64,000 bases of DNA from Acidobacteriota bacterium (GTDB lineage: Bacteria > Acidobacteriota > Terriglobia > Bryobacterales > Bryobacteraceae). A program made the position numbers and the translations under genes. Shown here piece after piece: positions 1 through 8,168 of the stretch (positions are counted from its first letter, which is position 1; each line of letters opens with the position of its first letter). The notes under the pieces were generated by a model, which was not told the DNA's origin, made no database searches, and saw only the letters and a program-made list of their open reading frames with translations. The stretch covers positions 41,667-105,666 of the forward strand of contig JANXRE010000121.1 of the NCBI GenBank assembly GCA_025353165.1, read 5' to 3'.

Positions 1-1
1 C

Positions 2-220
2 AAAGGTCCGATCTCGGTCACGGAGCTTTTCGAGAAACAGAAGAGCCGGCGCGCCATGATCTGTTTGTTTCTGGCGATGCTGGAGTTGGTGAAACGGCAG
101 GCCGTCGACCTGACTCAGAAGGACGCATTCGGCGATATTGGAATTCAAGCGCGCGAGGGCATGGAGGAGGCGTTCGACCCAGCCCAGTGGAGCGCGATAG
201 AAGAGGAATACAGCGCATGA
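2..220 (+). CDS. scpA: Segregation and condensation protein A, C-terminal part (cut by window edge)
   Basis: This is the last 72 codons of an open frame entering from the left edge. The visible part contains the ScpA C-terminal signature: a short helix ending in FLAMLELVKR, then a QKDAFGDIGI strand resembling the kleisin C-terminal winged helix that contacts the SMC head. ScpA is the kleisin bridging the SMC ATPase heads in chromosome condensation. Its stop codon overlaps the ATG of scpB (ATGA at 217-220), the usual translationally coupled scpAB arrangement, which supports the identification. Confidence 0.85.
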   Translation, partial: KGPISVTELFEKQKSRRAMICLFLAMLELVKRQAVDLTQKDAFGDIGIQAREGMEEAFDPAQWSAIEEEYSA

Positions 221-1068
221 ACGAAGCGCAGGAACTGGTTGAGACCATCGTGGCCGAGTCCGTGATGGAACACGGCATGGAGCAGGCGGAACTGGACCGC
301 GATCATATCAAGGCGATCGTCGAGGCGCTCATTTACGTTACCGACGAGCCGCTTACCGCGCTACAGATTGCCGGCGCGTCGGGCCGCCCGCTGGAGGAGA
401 TTCGCCCGGTGCTGGACGAGTTGGCCGCCGAGTACGCCCGGCCCGACCGGGGCTTGAGCATCCGTGAAATCGCGGGCGGGTACAAGCTGACCACCAAGCC
501 GGAGCATCATGAAGAGATCCGGCAGTTTGTCAAGAATCTGAAGCCGCCGCTGAAGCTTTCACTGGCGGCGTTGGAGACTCTGGCCGTCGTCGCGTACAAG
601 CAGCCGATCACGGCGCCCGAGATTATGGATATCCGTGGCGTGCAAGGCGCCGGCGTTCTGAAGACGCTGCTGGACCGGAAACTGGTGGCGACGGCTGGGC
701 GCAAGAACGTGATCGGGAAGCCGATCCTGTATAAAACGACGAAGGATTTCCTCGTGCAGTTTGGGCTGAAGGATCTCGCCGAGTTGCCGACGCTGAAGGA
801 GTTTGAGGAGCTGGTCCGACTGGGCGACGGCGATGCGGAAGAGGCCGAAGCGCCTCCACCGCCAGCCGCGGAACCGCAAGCGGATGGCGCGGATGTTCCC
901 GTGTCGGAACCTGAGTCACCCAGGTCCAATACGCCGCCGGTCGATCCCCCGCCGGAGCCGCCCATGCCGCACGACGATCCTCCGGAGCCGGCTCCCGATC
1001 CGATCCGGGAGCCGCCTTCGCCGGGAGTGCCGGAGAAGGCCGAATCGAACATGGAGCCGGATGCCTGA
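217..1068 (+). CDS. scpB: Segregation and condensation protein B with long Pro/Glu-rich tail
   Basis: The 283-residue product starts at the ATG overlapping the scpA stop. An in-frame GTG at 187 lies inside scpA and is less likely. Residues about 25-195 form the ScpB tandem winged-helix region (ALIYVTDEPLTALQIA near the start; ETLAVVAYKQPITAPEI, then the RGV motif). ScpB dimers bind the ScpA kleisin and stimulate the SMC ATPase in chromosome segregation. From about residue 205 the protein runs into some 80 residues rich in Pro, Glu, Ala and Asp, probably disordered. ScpB proteins are usually about 180-200 residues, so this tail is extra. Its 3' end overlaps the next gene by 8 bp in another frame. 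Confidence 0.93.
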   Translation: MNEAQELVETIVAESVMEHGMEQAELDRDHIKAIVEALIYVTDEPLTALQIAGASGRPLEEIRPVLDELAAEYARPDRGLSIREIAGGYKLTTKPEHHEEIRQFVKNLKPPLKLSLAALETLAVVAYKQPITAPEIMDIRGVQGAGVLKTLLDRKLVATAGRKNVIGKPILYKTTKDFLVQFGLKDLAELPTLKEFEELVRLGDGDAEEAEAPPPPAAEPQADGADVPVSEPESPRSNTPPVDPPPEPPMPHDDPPEPAPDPIREPPSPGVPEKAESNMEPDA

Positions 1069-1807
1069 GGAGCGGCTACAGAAAATCCTCGCGCGCGCCG
1101 GAATCGCCAGCCGCCGGGCGGCGGAAGAGTTTATTGTCACGGGGCGCGTTCGGGTGAATGGGAAGGTGATTACCGAACTCGGGTCCAAGGCGGACATCGG
1201 GCGCGATCACATCAAGGTAGACAACAAGCTCCTTCACGCTCCCGGCCACTTGGTTTATCTGGCGCTGAACAAGCCTCGCGGATACGTCACGACTTCCTCC
1301 GATCCGCAGCAACGCCCTACGGTCATGGACCTGGTCAAGGGAGTTCGCGAGCGTGTCTACCCGGTGGGCCGGCTGGATTTCAACAGCGAGGGGCTGCTGC
1401 TGTTGACCAACGACGGCGAGCTTACGAACCGCATCACGGCGGCGCGCAGCCATGTCGAGAAGACTTACGTGGTAAAGGTGTCGCGTGCGCTGACCGATCC
1501 GCACGAAGAGCAGTTCCGCCGGGGCGTGCCGGTCTATGGACGGAAGACCGCGCCGGCCAGCGTGAAGTTGATTAAGCCGGGGGACAGCCCGTGGTACGAG
1601 GTCAAGCTGATCGAGGGCCGGCAGAATCAGATCCGCCTGATGTTCCAGCATTTCAGCGTGCTGGTGGAGAAGCTGAGGCGCGTTCGCATCGCGTTCCTCG
1701 ATCTCGACGTGCGTCCCGGCGAATTCCGGCACCTGACACCGAAGGAAGTGGAGCGGTTCCGCAAGCTGCTGCGCATGGAGGAGACCGCCGATGCCAAACC
1801 TCGCTGA
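1061..1807 (+). CDS. RluB/RsuA-family pseudouridine synthase
   Basis: The 248-residue enzyme begins at the ATG inside the end of scpB. A longer upstream reading is only the shadow of scpB. An N-terminal S4 RNA-binding domain (residues about 1-60, RLQKILARAGIASRRAAEEF) precedes the synthase domain with the family motif GRLDFNSEGLLLLTNDG, in which Asp106 is the expected catalytic aspartate. RsuA/RluB/RluE/RluF enzymes isomerise specific uridines in ribosomal RNA. Placement after scpAB is common in bacteria and favours the RluB type, which modifies 23S rRNA near position 2605. The exact target cannot be read from the sequence. Confidence 0.9.
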   Translation: MPEERLQKILARAGIASRRAAEEFIVTGRVRVNGKVITELGSKADIGRDHIKVDNKLLHAPGHLVYLALNKPRGYVTTSSDPQQRPTVMDLVKGVRERVYPVGRLDFNSEGLLLLTNDGELTNRITAARSHVEKTYVVKVSRALTDPHEEQFRRGVPVYGRKTAPASVKLIKPGDSPWYEVKLIEGRQNQIRLMFQHFSVLVEKLRRVRIAFLDLDVRPGEFRHLTPKEVERFRKLLRMEETADAKPR

Positions 1808-2186
1808 GATGCTTCGAAAGGCGAAGACGATTGCTGTGGTGGGGCTTTCCAGCCGCAAGTCCCGGGCGAGCTACGGGGTGAGCGAGTACATGCAGAGCGC
1901 GGGTTACCGGATCATCCCGGTCAATCCGGCGGAGTCGCAAGTTCTTGGCGAGAAGTGCTACGCGCGGCTGGAGGATATTCCGGAGCACGTGGACATCGTG
2001 GACATCTTCCGCCGGTCGGAATATGTTGCGGAGATCGTGGAATCGGCGATCCGCATCGGCGCGGGCGGTGTTTGGATGCAGGAAGGCGTCATCGACGAAG
2101 CGGCGGCGGAGCGCGCGCGGCAGGCGGGGCTGGATGTGGTGATGGACCGGTGCATTTTGAAGGAGCACCGGCGGCATCTGGCGTAG
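1791..2186 (+). CDS. CoA-binding domain protein (YccU-like)
   Basis: A 131-residue single-domain Rossmann-fold protein. The N-terminus KTIAVVGLSSRKSRASYGV matches the CoA_binding family nucleotide-binding loop, followed by GYRIIPVNP and a later GGVWMQEGVIDE segment typical of small YccU-like proteins. These bind CoA or a related nucleotide, but their physiological role is unknown. The gene overlaps the pseudouridine synthase by 17 bp and appears to be the last member of the scp operon. Confidence 0.85.
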   Translation: MPNLAEMLRKAKTIAVVGLSSRKSRASYGVSEYMQSAGYRIIPVNPAESQVLGEKCYARLEDIPEHVDIVDIFRRSEYVAEIVESAIRIGAGGVWMQEGVIDEAAAERARQAGLDVVMDRCILKEHRRHLA

Positions 2187-2205
2187 GTTGATATTAGTGC
2201 AGCAT

Positions 2206-2433
2206 ATGGCCTCAATGAGCTGGACGGCTGTGTACATGAACGTGCCCGAAGGCTATGTGGCATTCGTCGCAGAATTGCCGGGAGCGAACACGCAGGGGGA
2301 AACTCTGGAAGAGGCGCGCACGAATCTGAAAGAAGCGAATATTCTGGTGCTGGATGCCAACCGTGAGTTGTCGGAGCGCTCGCTCGGGGATGCCGAGGTC
2401 ATCCGGGAACCGCTGATCCTGCCCGCTGCGTGA
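2206..2433 (+). CDS. hicB: HicB-family antitoxin-like protein
   Basis: About 75 residues with the HicB fold signature: an N-terminal strand pair containing GYVAFVAELPGANTQGETLEEA, followed by a helix with EARTNLKEAN. In HicAB systems HicB binds and blocks the mRNA interferase HicA and may repress the operon. Starts at 2206 or 2215 are both plausible; an upstream TTG at 2188 is less likely. The stop overlaps a GTG start of the downstream hicA remnant (GTGA). Because hicA is broken, this antitoxin is probably an orphan or acts in trans. Confidence 0.8.
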   Translation: MASMSWTAVYMNVPEGYVAFVAELPGANTQGETLEEARTNLKEANILVLDANRELSERSLGDAEVIREPLILPAA

Positions 2434-2590
2434 AGCGTACCGACCTCATCCGCCACCTGGAGCAGCATGGGCGCGAATTCCACGGTGAAGGCGGAAATCA
2501 CACGGTTTACATAAACCGCGGCATCGTGACGTCAACAACTTTCTAGCGCGCAAGATCTGCGACGATCTCCAGATTCCGAAACTGTCGTAA
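2430..2590 (+). pseudogene. hicA: hicA toxin gene with internal frameshift/deletion
   Basis: From the GTG at 2430 the frame reads VKRTDLIRHLEQHG, then GGNHTVYINR, the HicA double-stranded-RNA-binding-like core including the catalytic-type His in the GGNH motif. The frame then hits a stop at 2544-2546. The expected C-terminus resumes in another frame as RDVNNFLARKICDDLQIP up to the TAA at 2588. The switch falls at about 2515-2525, where the stretch that normally joins the two halves (about 8-10 codons) is missing. I read this as a small out-of-frame deletion that inactivated the toxin. A sequencing error alone would not explain the missing residues. Confidence 0.75.
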
Positions 2591-2793
2591 TTCGGGGTCT
2601 TGGGGATAATCACAACGGGTCGCCGCAGGGGGCCAGTTGCTTGCCTCCTCCTCGGGGTCCACGAGCGAGTAATCGTCGCATGCTCGATCATGGGCATGTT
2701 TCGAAGGCAGAGAGAATCCAAGCTGCCTGCCGGTTCTGGGCAAGCAGATGACCGTGGAAGGCAGCGACGCGGGCTGACGCTGCGGTTGTATCG
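2591..2793. other. Non-coding interval
   Basis: About 200 bp between the hicA remnant and the convergent methyltransferase-family gene. Short open frames exist on both strands, but none shows a recognisable motif or a ribosome-binding site. No hairpin with a T-tract was found. Confidence 0.4.
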
Positions 2794-3318
2794 CTAAGCC
2801 TCGCCGTTATGGCCTTGCCACGGAGTGACCCGGGGAATCCAGCGAGACACGTTTTTACAGAATCTCTCGTATTCCGGTCCGAAAGTGCCTCGCAGGGTTG
2901 GTTCCTCATACGCGACCACGAACAGGTGGAAGGCCAGCCAGACGAGCGCGGCGTACTCCAGCACCTGCATATTTCCGAAGATCAGGCCTTGGCCGGCAAT
3001 GAGGGCCACGACGGCTACGTACATCGGATTTCGCACATAACGATACAGTCCGGTGACGACGAGATAACGCGTCGGAAACACAGGCGCGGGCGTGCCCAAT
3101 CCTTTCATCGCAAAGCGGGCAAACGAATCCAACAGGACCAGCGTTCCCGCCGCGATCAGCAAGCCTCCAAAAACTCGCAGAGGGAGCCACCAGCTTTCAA
3201 CATGCCACCGGGAGATCCACCACGGCGCCAGGCCCGCCACCGTGCCGGGAGCCAGCGCCAGAAAGAGCGCGGATCCGAGGACAGCAAACACTCGCCTCAT
3301 GCGGCACCCCCTCATCAC
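2794..3318 (-). CDS. Isoprenylcysteine carboxyl methyltransferase-like membrane protein
   Basis: About 174 residues (168 if the ATG at 3300 is used). The protein has three to four hydrophobic segments and the family signature: TRYLVVTGLYRYVRNPMYV in the middle and YEEPTLRGTFGPEYERFCKNV near the C-terminus. These match the ICMT/phospholipid-methyltransferase-like fold, in which Arg-Asn-Pro-x-Tyr and the late Glu-x-x-Leu elements bind S-adenosylmethionine. Bacterial members methylate small lipophilic or prenylated substrates, mostly unknown. The gene stands alone between two toxin-antitoxin-like loci. Confidence 0.8.
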   Translation of the reverse strand: MMRGCRMRRVFAVLGSALFLALAPGTVAGLAPWWISRWHVESWWLPLRVFGGLLIAAGTLVLLDSFARFAMKGLGTPAPVFPTRYLVVTGLYRYVRNPMYVAVVALIAGQGLIFGNMQVLEYAALVWLAFHLFVVAYEEPTLRGTFGPEYERFCKNVSRWIPRVTPWQGHNGEA

Positions 3319-3415
3319 ACATCGAGATGCGGCGACCTCATGGCCACTGAATCAACTGGCCGGCAACCGGTTCGATTGGCCGTTGTATCCACAGGGCGAC
3401 GAATTTCTCGTGGTA

Positions 3416-3673
3416 TTAAGGCCAAGGACACTGTGGGACGTTTACGACTACAACTCCGAATTGGGGAAAAAGCTTCAAGGCACGCGAAGCGGATTCGCCA
3501 AAGAGTTGGTCCCGGGTGAGTAGGCAGCGGAAGCCGGCGTCCACGGCCGCTTTCACGAGATCGCCGTTCGACAGGGCTTTCCATCCGCGCTTCTCTGCGG
3601 TGTCACAGGAGATATTGAAACCTGTCAGGACGGGTACCAGATGCACGTCTATGTTGGCGTCAAGCAGCCACAT
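3416..3673 (-). CDS. DUF5615 PIN-like protein, putative toxin
   Basis: 85 residues starting MWLLDANID, with conserved acidic residues in LLDANID, the NGDLVKAA segment and LLTRDQLFG. This spacing of aspartates matches the DUF5615/PIN-like family (Mut7-C related), small putative nucleases. The gene overlaps the upstream DUF433 gene by 14 bp. DUF433 plus DUF5615 is a recurrent predicted toxin-antitoxin pair. Nuclease activity is inferred from the family. Confidence 0.8.
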   Translation of the reverse strand: MWLLDANIDVHLVPVLTGFNISCDTAEKRGWKALSNGDLVKAAVDAGFRCLLTRDQLFGESASRALKLFPQFGVVVVNVPQCPWP

Positions 3674-3908
3674 GGAAGGAGGCGGTGAGCTCCGAAGCGA
3701 CCTTCAACACTTCGGGCAAAGCCTGCGGCGGAAAGCCGCCAGCGAAAGACTCTTCGATGTCTTCCAAAAACATACCGCTGGCCAGACATTCGAGGATGAG
3801 AGAGACGGCCAGCCGAGTACCGCGAATTGCCAGCTTCCCGCCAAGGAGTTGGGGATCGGCTACGATCCATTGATAATCCTTGTACGCGGCTGGTTCCCAG
3901 TGCGACAT
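3660..3908 (-). CDS. DUF433 domain protein, putative antitoxin
   Basis: 82 residues with the DUF433 signature: IVADPQLLGGKLAIRGTRLAV, then LASGMFLEDIEESFAG and a C-terminal helical segment. DUF433 proteins carry a helix-turn-helix-like fold (VapB45-type) and are usually encoded just upstream of PIN-like DUF5615 toxins, as here. The product is probably the antitoxin and autoregulator. About 255 bp upstream (3909-4163) hold no recognisable gene. Confidence 0.8.
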   Translation of the reverse strand: MSHWEPAAYKDYQWIVADPQLLGGKLAIRGTRLAVSLILECLASGMFLEDIEESFAGGFPPQALPEVLKVASELTASFHVAA

Positions 3909-4163
3909 TGCGGCCTCTCCCCTTTCAGTCTAGAACAGGCGGGCGGCGCGGCGAGGGCGGCTTGCCGGGGAAGCTGACGGCGTTTTAGAAGGCCCCACAT
4001 CGACTGGCGGCCGTTTCCCGTCAAAGTGGCCGCTTCACGGGCCACCCGCAGAAACCTCTCGAGAAGCTTGAGGGGCCCTGCTAATGGGTGTTCTCGCTCA
4101 TTGAAATCTCCGTAAGTCGCGGCTGCTGGGAACCATGGCATCGTGCGCCGATTCGGTCGAGCA

Positions 4164-4862
4164 CTAATTTGCGGACACGCTGACGGGCTTCCGTAGGACC
4201 CTCTCAACGCTTCCGCGCGCCGCAGCCTTGTCTTGGCCGAGGTCGCAGTTGCCAAGCACCGGCTTGCGCCCGTTGATGTAAAGGTCTTGGATGACGTGAA
4301 CAAGGTCCTGAAGAAAGTCGATAGTCTCGCCCAACCCGCCGCGATTCGTGCTAGGGAACAGGTCGGCACCCGCCTTTTCGTCAGTCATGAAGCGATGCGC
4401 GTAGATCTTATGTCGGATGGGGAGATAGGTGTTGTTGAAACGAGTGACGTGCGGATTCAGAGCCTTCTGTAAATGCCTGAGCTGGGAAGTCTCCGTTGGG
4501 ACCCAGATGCTGGCCATGTAGTCCTGGTACCAATCCGGCTTCGGCCCGTTGCCCATCTTGCGCGCGCCGAGAGCATCCTTCGAAAACAGGTGAAGACTTC
4601 CCAAAGCTGCCGTCACTAGGGTCTGAACGGTGATGGCACTCGAAATCGGATCAAAAAGCCTACTTGTCGTCATGAAGAGCGTCGTCAGCAATGTTGAGCG
4701 GTAGCCTTGCCAGAACATAGCATCGGCGTTCAGCACCGCGTAGATTTCGTTGTCTGTGAGGGCCAGATGATTCAGTCCTTCGTAGCTCTGAAAGACGATA
4801 AAGGCCGTCTCGACTTCCTTGGAAATGAGATTCAGCGTCTGGACGAATTCCGGCTCCGTCAT
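4164..4862 (-). CDS. HEPN AbiU2-like protein
   Basis: I take the start at the ATG at 4862, giving 232 residues beginning MTEPEFVQTLNLI. The open frame continues 69 codons upstream but that part is not protein-like. The mostly helical sequence contains PIRHKIYAHRF, a match to the HEPN Rx4-6H motif (Arg150 and His156), in the arrangement of the AbiU2-type HEPN domain. HEPN proteins are often RNases in abortive infection or toxin systems. No minimal nucleotidyltransferase or other partner is adjacent, so it may act alone. The 295 bp between it and rnpB contain no supported gene. Confidence 0.55.
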   Translation of the reverse strand: MTEPEFVQTLNLISKEVETAFIVFQSYEGLNHLALTDNEIYAVLNADAMFWQGYRSTLLTTLFMTTSRLFDPISSAITVQTLVTAALGSLHLFSKDALGARKMGNGPKPDWYQDYMASIWVPTETSQLRHLQKALNPHVTRFNNTYLPIRHKIYAHRFMTDEKAGADLFPSTNRGGLGETIDFLQDLVHVIQDLYINGRKPVLGNCDLGQDKAAARGSVERVLRKPVSVSAN

Positions 4863-5157
4863 CGGCTGGAACTTAGTACAGCGCTGCTTGCTCTGGTGAG
4901 CGATCTCAGGAGCATTCCGTGCAGTCCGGGCAATCCAGACTACTGGAGTCTTGACGGTTTGCCGGCATCCCAGACTTGTAACAGTGACGGTCGCGACGAC
5001 GCTCTGGGAGATGACAGTCTTGAGGGCCCGCGTCACGGAACTGGCGACGAAGCCGGATCGATTCCCCATCTGGGTGCCATGCCCGGATACGTCCCGCCGT
5101 TGATGCCTGTTGGCTCGCGCTTGGTGAGCGCTGCTGAGTCTCTGCGATAATCAAGAC

Positions 5158-5530
5158 GGATCGCCGGACGGGCAGCCGCCCGCTCTCACAAGGGGCGGGA
5201 GGAAAGTCCGGTCTCCATAGGGCAGCATGCCGGCTAACGGCCGGGGGGATCCGTTCAAGCGGATTTTACGGAAAGTGCCACAGAGAATATACCGCCCGCT
5301 TCGGCGGGTAAGGGTGAAAAGGTGCGGTAAGAGCGCACCGCGGACGGAGTAATTCGTCCGGCAGGGCAAACCCCATGTGGAGCAAGACCAAATAGGGGAG
5401 CAGGAGCGGCCCGCTCCGCTACGACTTCCGGGTAGGTCGCAAGAGCCGTTCAGTAATGGGCGGCCTAGATGAATGGCTGCCGCTCCGCTTTTCGCGGAGA
5501 CACAGAAACCGGCTTATAGTCCGGCGATCC
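5158..5530 (+). ncRNA. rnpB: RNase P RNA, bacterial type A
   Basis: The ends pair to form P1: GGATCGCCGGA at 5158-5168 is the reverse complement of TCCGGCGATCC at 5520-5530. Inside are hallmark catalytic-core elements: GGCGGGAGGAAAGTCCGG near the 5' end (CR-I), AGGGTGAAAAGGTGCGGTAAGAGCGCACCG in two adjoining blocks (P10-P12 region), GCAAACCCC, and the 3' ACAGAA element before P1. At about 373 nt it has the normal length for type A. It is the ribozyme that matures tRNA 5' ends. The downstream peptidase ATG is only 10 nt beyond P1. Confidence 0.97.
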
Positions 5531-5540
5531 AAGCTAACGC

Positions 5541-8165
5541 ATGAAATATCTATTCGCTCTTTTCGCGTTGGGCGTTTGCGCGCTCGCTTCCAAGTGGACT
5601 CCCGACGATGTGCTCATGACCGAAAGCGCGGGAGATATGCAGATCTCGCGCGACGGCAAGCTCGCCGTGTGGGTGAAATCGCAGATGGACCGCGAGAAGG
5701 GCGAGGCGGTCTCGAACATCGTTCTCCGGTATCTCGATTCCGATACCGAGGTTCAACTGACGCGCGGGCAGGACAACAACTCCTCGCCAAGGTTCTCGCT
5801 GGACGGGAAACGGATCGCGTTTTTGAGCAGCCGCAAAACCGCGGGCGAGCCGCAACCCAAGGAGGAAGCGAAAGGGCAGCAGGCGTGGATGATCGACGTC
5901 CGCGGCGGCGAGGCGTGGCAGGTGACGAAGTTCGAGCGTGGAGTGCACGCGCTGGCTTGGCTGGATGGCGATACGCTGCTGCTGGCCGCGCCGGAGGATG
6001 CGAGCCTCTACGACATCCAGGTCAAAGAGCGGAAAGACACCTCCAATGTGGTGGATGACGAGGATCACGCCCCGCCGGTGCGTCTGTTCCGCTATGACGT
6101 CAAGAAGTCGACTGCGACGCGGTTGACCGATAACGCGGACCGGATCGAGCGAATCTCGGTGTCGCCGGATGGGCTGTGGGCCGTCACTACTCACGATCGC
6201 AGCCTGCGTTATATCTACGATCAGAAGGTCCGCCCGGCTACGTGGCTGCACGACCTCAAGAACAACACTCATGAACAGTTGTATTCCGACTACAAGACAC
6301 TGGTGGGCCAGGTCGCCTGGTCGCCCGACAGCAAAGGCTTCTACTTCACCTCTCCCTACACGACGCATCCGCTGTATGTGAACGCTTCCATTGAGCAACT
6401 GCATTATTACGAGTTGGCCGACCGGCGGACCTATTTGCTGGCGCGGGAGTGGGAGCGCGGGGTGGGGGGAACGATCGCGGCCACGCCGGGCGGCGTGCTG
6501 GCGGTGCTGGCGAATGGGGCGCGAATGAAACCCGCGCTGCTGACGCGAACGGGCGACAGTTGGGCGCTCAATTGGATTACGGGCGAGCACGCGGGGAACA
6601 TCTTCAGCGCCGTCACGGCCATGGACGGCGGGACGCTGCTCTACCAGTATTCGACCGCGAGCGTGCCCGGCCAGTGGTACCGGGCGTCGCTCAACGGCGC
6701 ATCGATCGATCAGCCGAAAGCCATCACCGCTCTCAACGAAAGTTTTGGGAAACAACCGATCGCGAAGAGCGAACTCGTGTACTGGAAGGGCGCGCGGGAC
6801 GAAGACGTCGAGGGGATTCTTTCGTATCCCCATGATTATCAGGCGGGCAAGAAGTATCCTCTGATGGTGATGATTCACGGCGGTCCCCACGGCGCGGATC
6901 ACGATGCCTTTAGCGAGCGCTGGGCGTATCCGGTGCAGTTGTTCGCGCAGCGCGGCGCGTTCGTTTTCCGGCCGAACTATCACGGCTCCAGCTCTTACGG
7001 ATTGAAATGGGGGGAATCGATCTCGGGAGGCAATTACAACGAGCTGGAATGGATCGACGTCGAGAAGGGCGTCGATTCGCTGATTGCCAAGGGGCTGGTG
7101 GATCCCGACAAACTGGGAGTGATGGGGTGGAGCAACGGGTCAATCATCACCATCGAGCTGACCACGCGCACCACGCGCTACAAGGCGGCAAGCGCCGGCG
7201 CGGGCGACGTCAACTGGACCAGCGATTGGGGCAACGCCGTGTTCGGCCGCTCGTTCGACGATTACTACTTCGGGAAGAGCGTGCTCGAGGATCCTCAGTT
7301 GTACATCCAGAAGTCCCCGCTGTTTCGCATGGACAAAGTGCGGACTCCTACGATCATCTTCTTCGGAACGGAAGACAAGCAGGTCCCCACCGAGCAGGGC
7401 TGGCAGCACTATCGCGCGCTGCAGCAACTTGGCAATACCGACGTGCGGTTCATCCTGTTTCCGGGCGAGGCGCACGGCCCGCGAAAGCTGGTGCACCAGC
7501 GGCGGAAGGTCGAGGAGGAACTGGCGTGGTTCGACAAATACCTGTTCCGGACTTTGCCGGACCGCAACGAGGCATTGAAGCCGGAGTCGCCGCTGGCTGC
7601 CGCTTTGGCTTTGAAAAAAGCGGGCGACACGCCGGAGACTGTGCAGCGCGGCGATTTGCATATCGGGCGCTTCGAAGTGACTCGCGCGCAGTTTGCGACG
7701 TTCGACTCGGCATACCGCTTCGCGGCGGGAACGGAAGCGTATCCGGCGACGGGCGTTACGTTCGGCCAAGCCAAGGCCTATTGCGAGTGGCTCGGCAAGA
7801 AGACCGGCGGGAAGTACCGGCTCGGCACCGAGGAAGAAATGACCGCGCACCTGAAACCGGGGAAGTCGGAGAACACGCTCGATCATTGGGCCGGATACGC
7901 GGTGAACTCGGACGATGCGCGGAAACTCGCGAGCCTGGTGGAGGGGTTGGGGCCGGGAGCTTTGTTGAGACCGGTCGGCAGCTTCGCCGGAAATGGCGAC
8001 GAACCGATTTACGATCTCGGCGGGAATGCCGCCGAATGGGTGGTGACGAAGACGGGCGAGGGCAAAGCTATCGGCGGCAGCGCGGACCGTCCCGCGGATG
8101 AAAAATCGCCGATTGCTCCGCGGCCCGATTATATTGGGTTCCGGGTGGTGCGCGAAAGCAACTAA
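5541..8165 (+). CDS. Secreted S9 prolyl-oligopeptidase-type peptidase fused to a formylglycine-generating-enzyme-like domain
   Basis: An 874-residue protein with an N-terminal signal peptide (about residues 1-16). Residues about 20-400 are a beta-propeller of WD40/PD40-like repeats. About 420-680 is the alpha/beta-hydrolase peptidase with nucleophile Ser531 in GWSNGS, Asp612 in GTEDKQVP and His645 in GEAHGPRK. From about 690 to the end lies a second module resembling the FGE-sulfatase/SUMF1 fold: IGRFEVTRAQF, TFGQAKAYCEWLGKKTGGKYRL and GGNAAEWV, then a GFRVVRE terminus. The first part suggests periplasmic peptide hydrolysis. The second is probably a binding or degenerate module, since the canonical catalytic cysteine pair is not seen. 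Such a fusion is unusual. Confidence 0.88.
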   Translation: MKYLFALFALGVCALASKWTPDDVLMTESAGDMQISRDGKLAVWVKSQMDREKGEAVSNIVLRYLDSDTEVQLTRGQDNNSSPRFSLDGKRIAFLSSRKTAGEPQPKEEAKGQQAWMIDVRGGEAWQVTKFERGVHALAWLDGDTLLLAAPEDASLYDIQVKERKDTSNVVDDEDHAPPVRLFRYDVKKSTATRLTDNADRIERISVSPDGLWAVTTHDRSLRYIYDQKVRPATWLHDLKNNTHEQLYSDYKTLVGQVAWSPDSKGFYFTSPYTTHPLYVNASIEQLHYYELADRRTYLLAREWERGVGGTIAATPGGVLAVLANGARMKPALLTRTGDSWALNWITGEHAGNIFSAVTAMDGGTLLYQYSTASVPGQWYRASLNGASIDQPKAITALNESFGKQPIAKSELVYWKGARDEDVEGILSYPHDYQAGKKYPLMVMIHGGPHGADHDAFSERWAYPVQLFAQRGAFVFRPNYHGSSSYGLKWGESISGGNYNELEWIDVEKGVDSLIAKGLVDPDKLGVMGWSNGSIITIELTTRTTRYKAASAGAGDVNWTSDWGNAVFGRSFDDYYFGKSVLEDPQLYIQKSPLFRMDKVRTPTIIFFGTEDKQVPTEQGWQHYRALQQLGNTDVRFILFPGEAHGPRKLVHQRRKVEEELAWFDKYLFRTLPDRNEALKPESPLAAALALKKAGDTPETVQRGDLHIGRFEVTRAQFATFDSAYRFAAGTEAYPATGVTFGQAKAYCEWLGKKTGGKYRLGTEEEMTAHLKPGKSENTLDHWAGYAVNSDDARKLASLVEGLGPGALLRPVGSFAGNGDEPIYDLGGNAAEWVVTKTGEGKAIGGSADRPADEKSPIAPRPDYIGFRVVRESN

Positions 8166-8168
8166 GCC

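Noticed and set aside
5550..6983. 477-codon open frame on the minus strand inside the S9 peptidase gene
   Set aside because: High-GC antisense shadow; the plus-strand peptidase has a full catalytic triad and the antisense product is Arg/His-rich with no domain.
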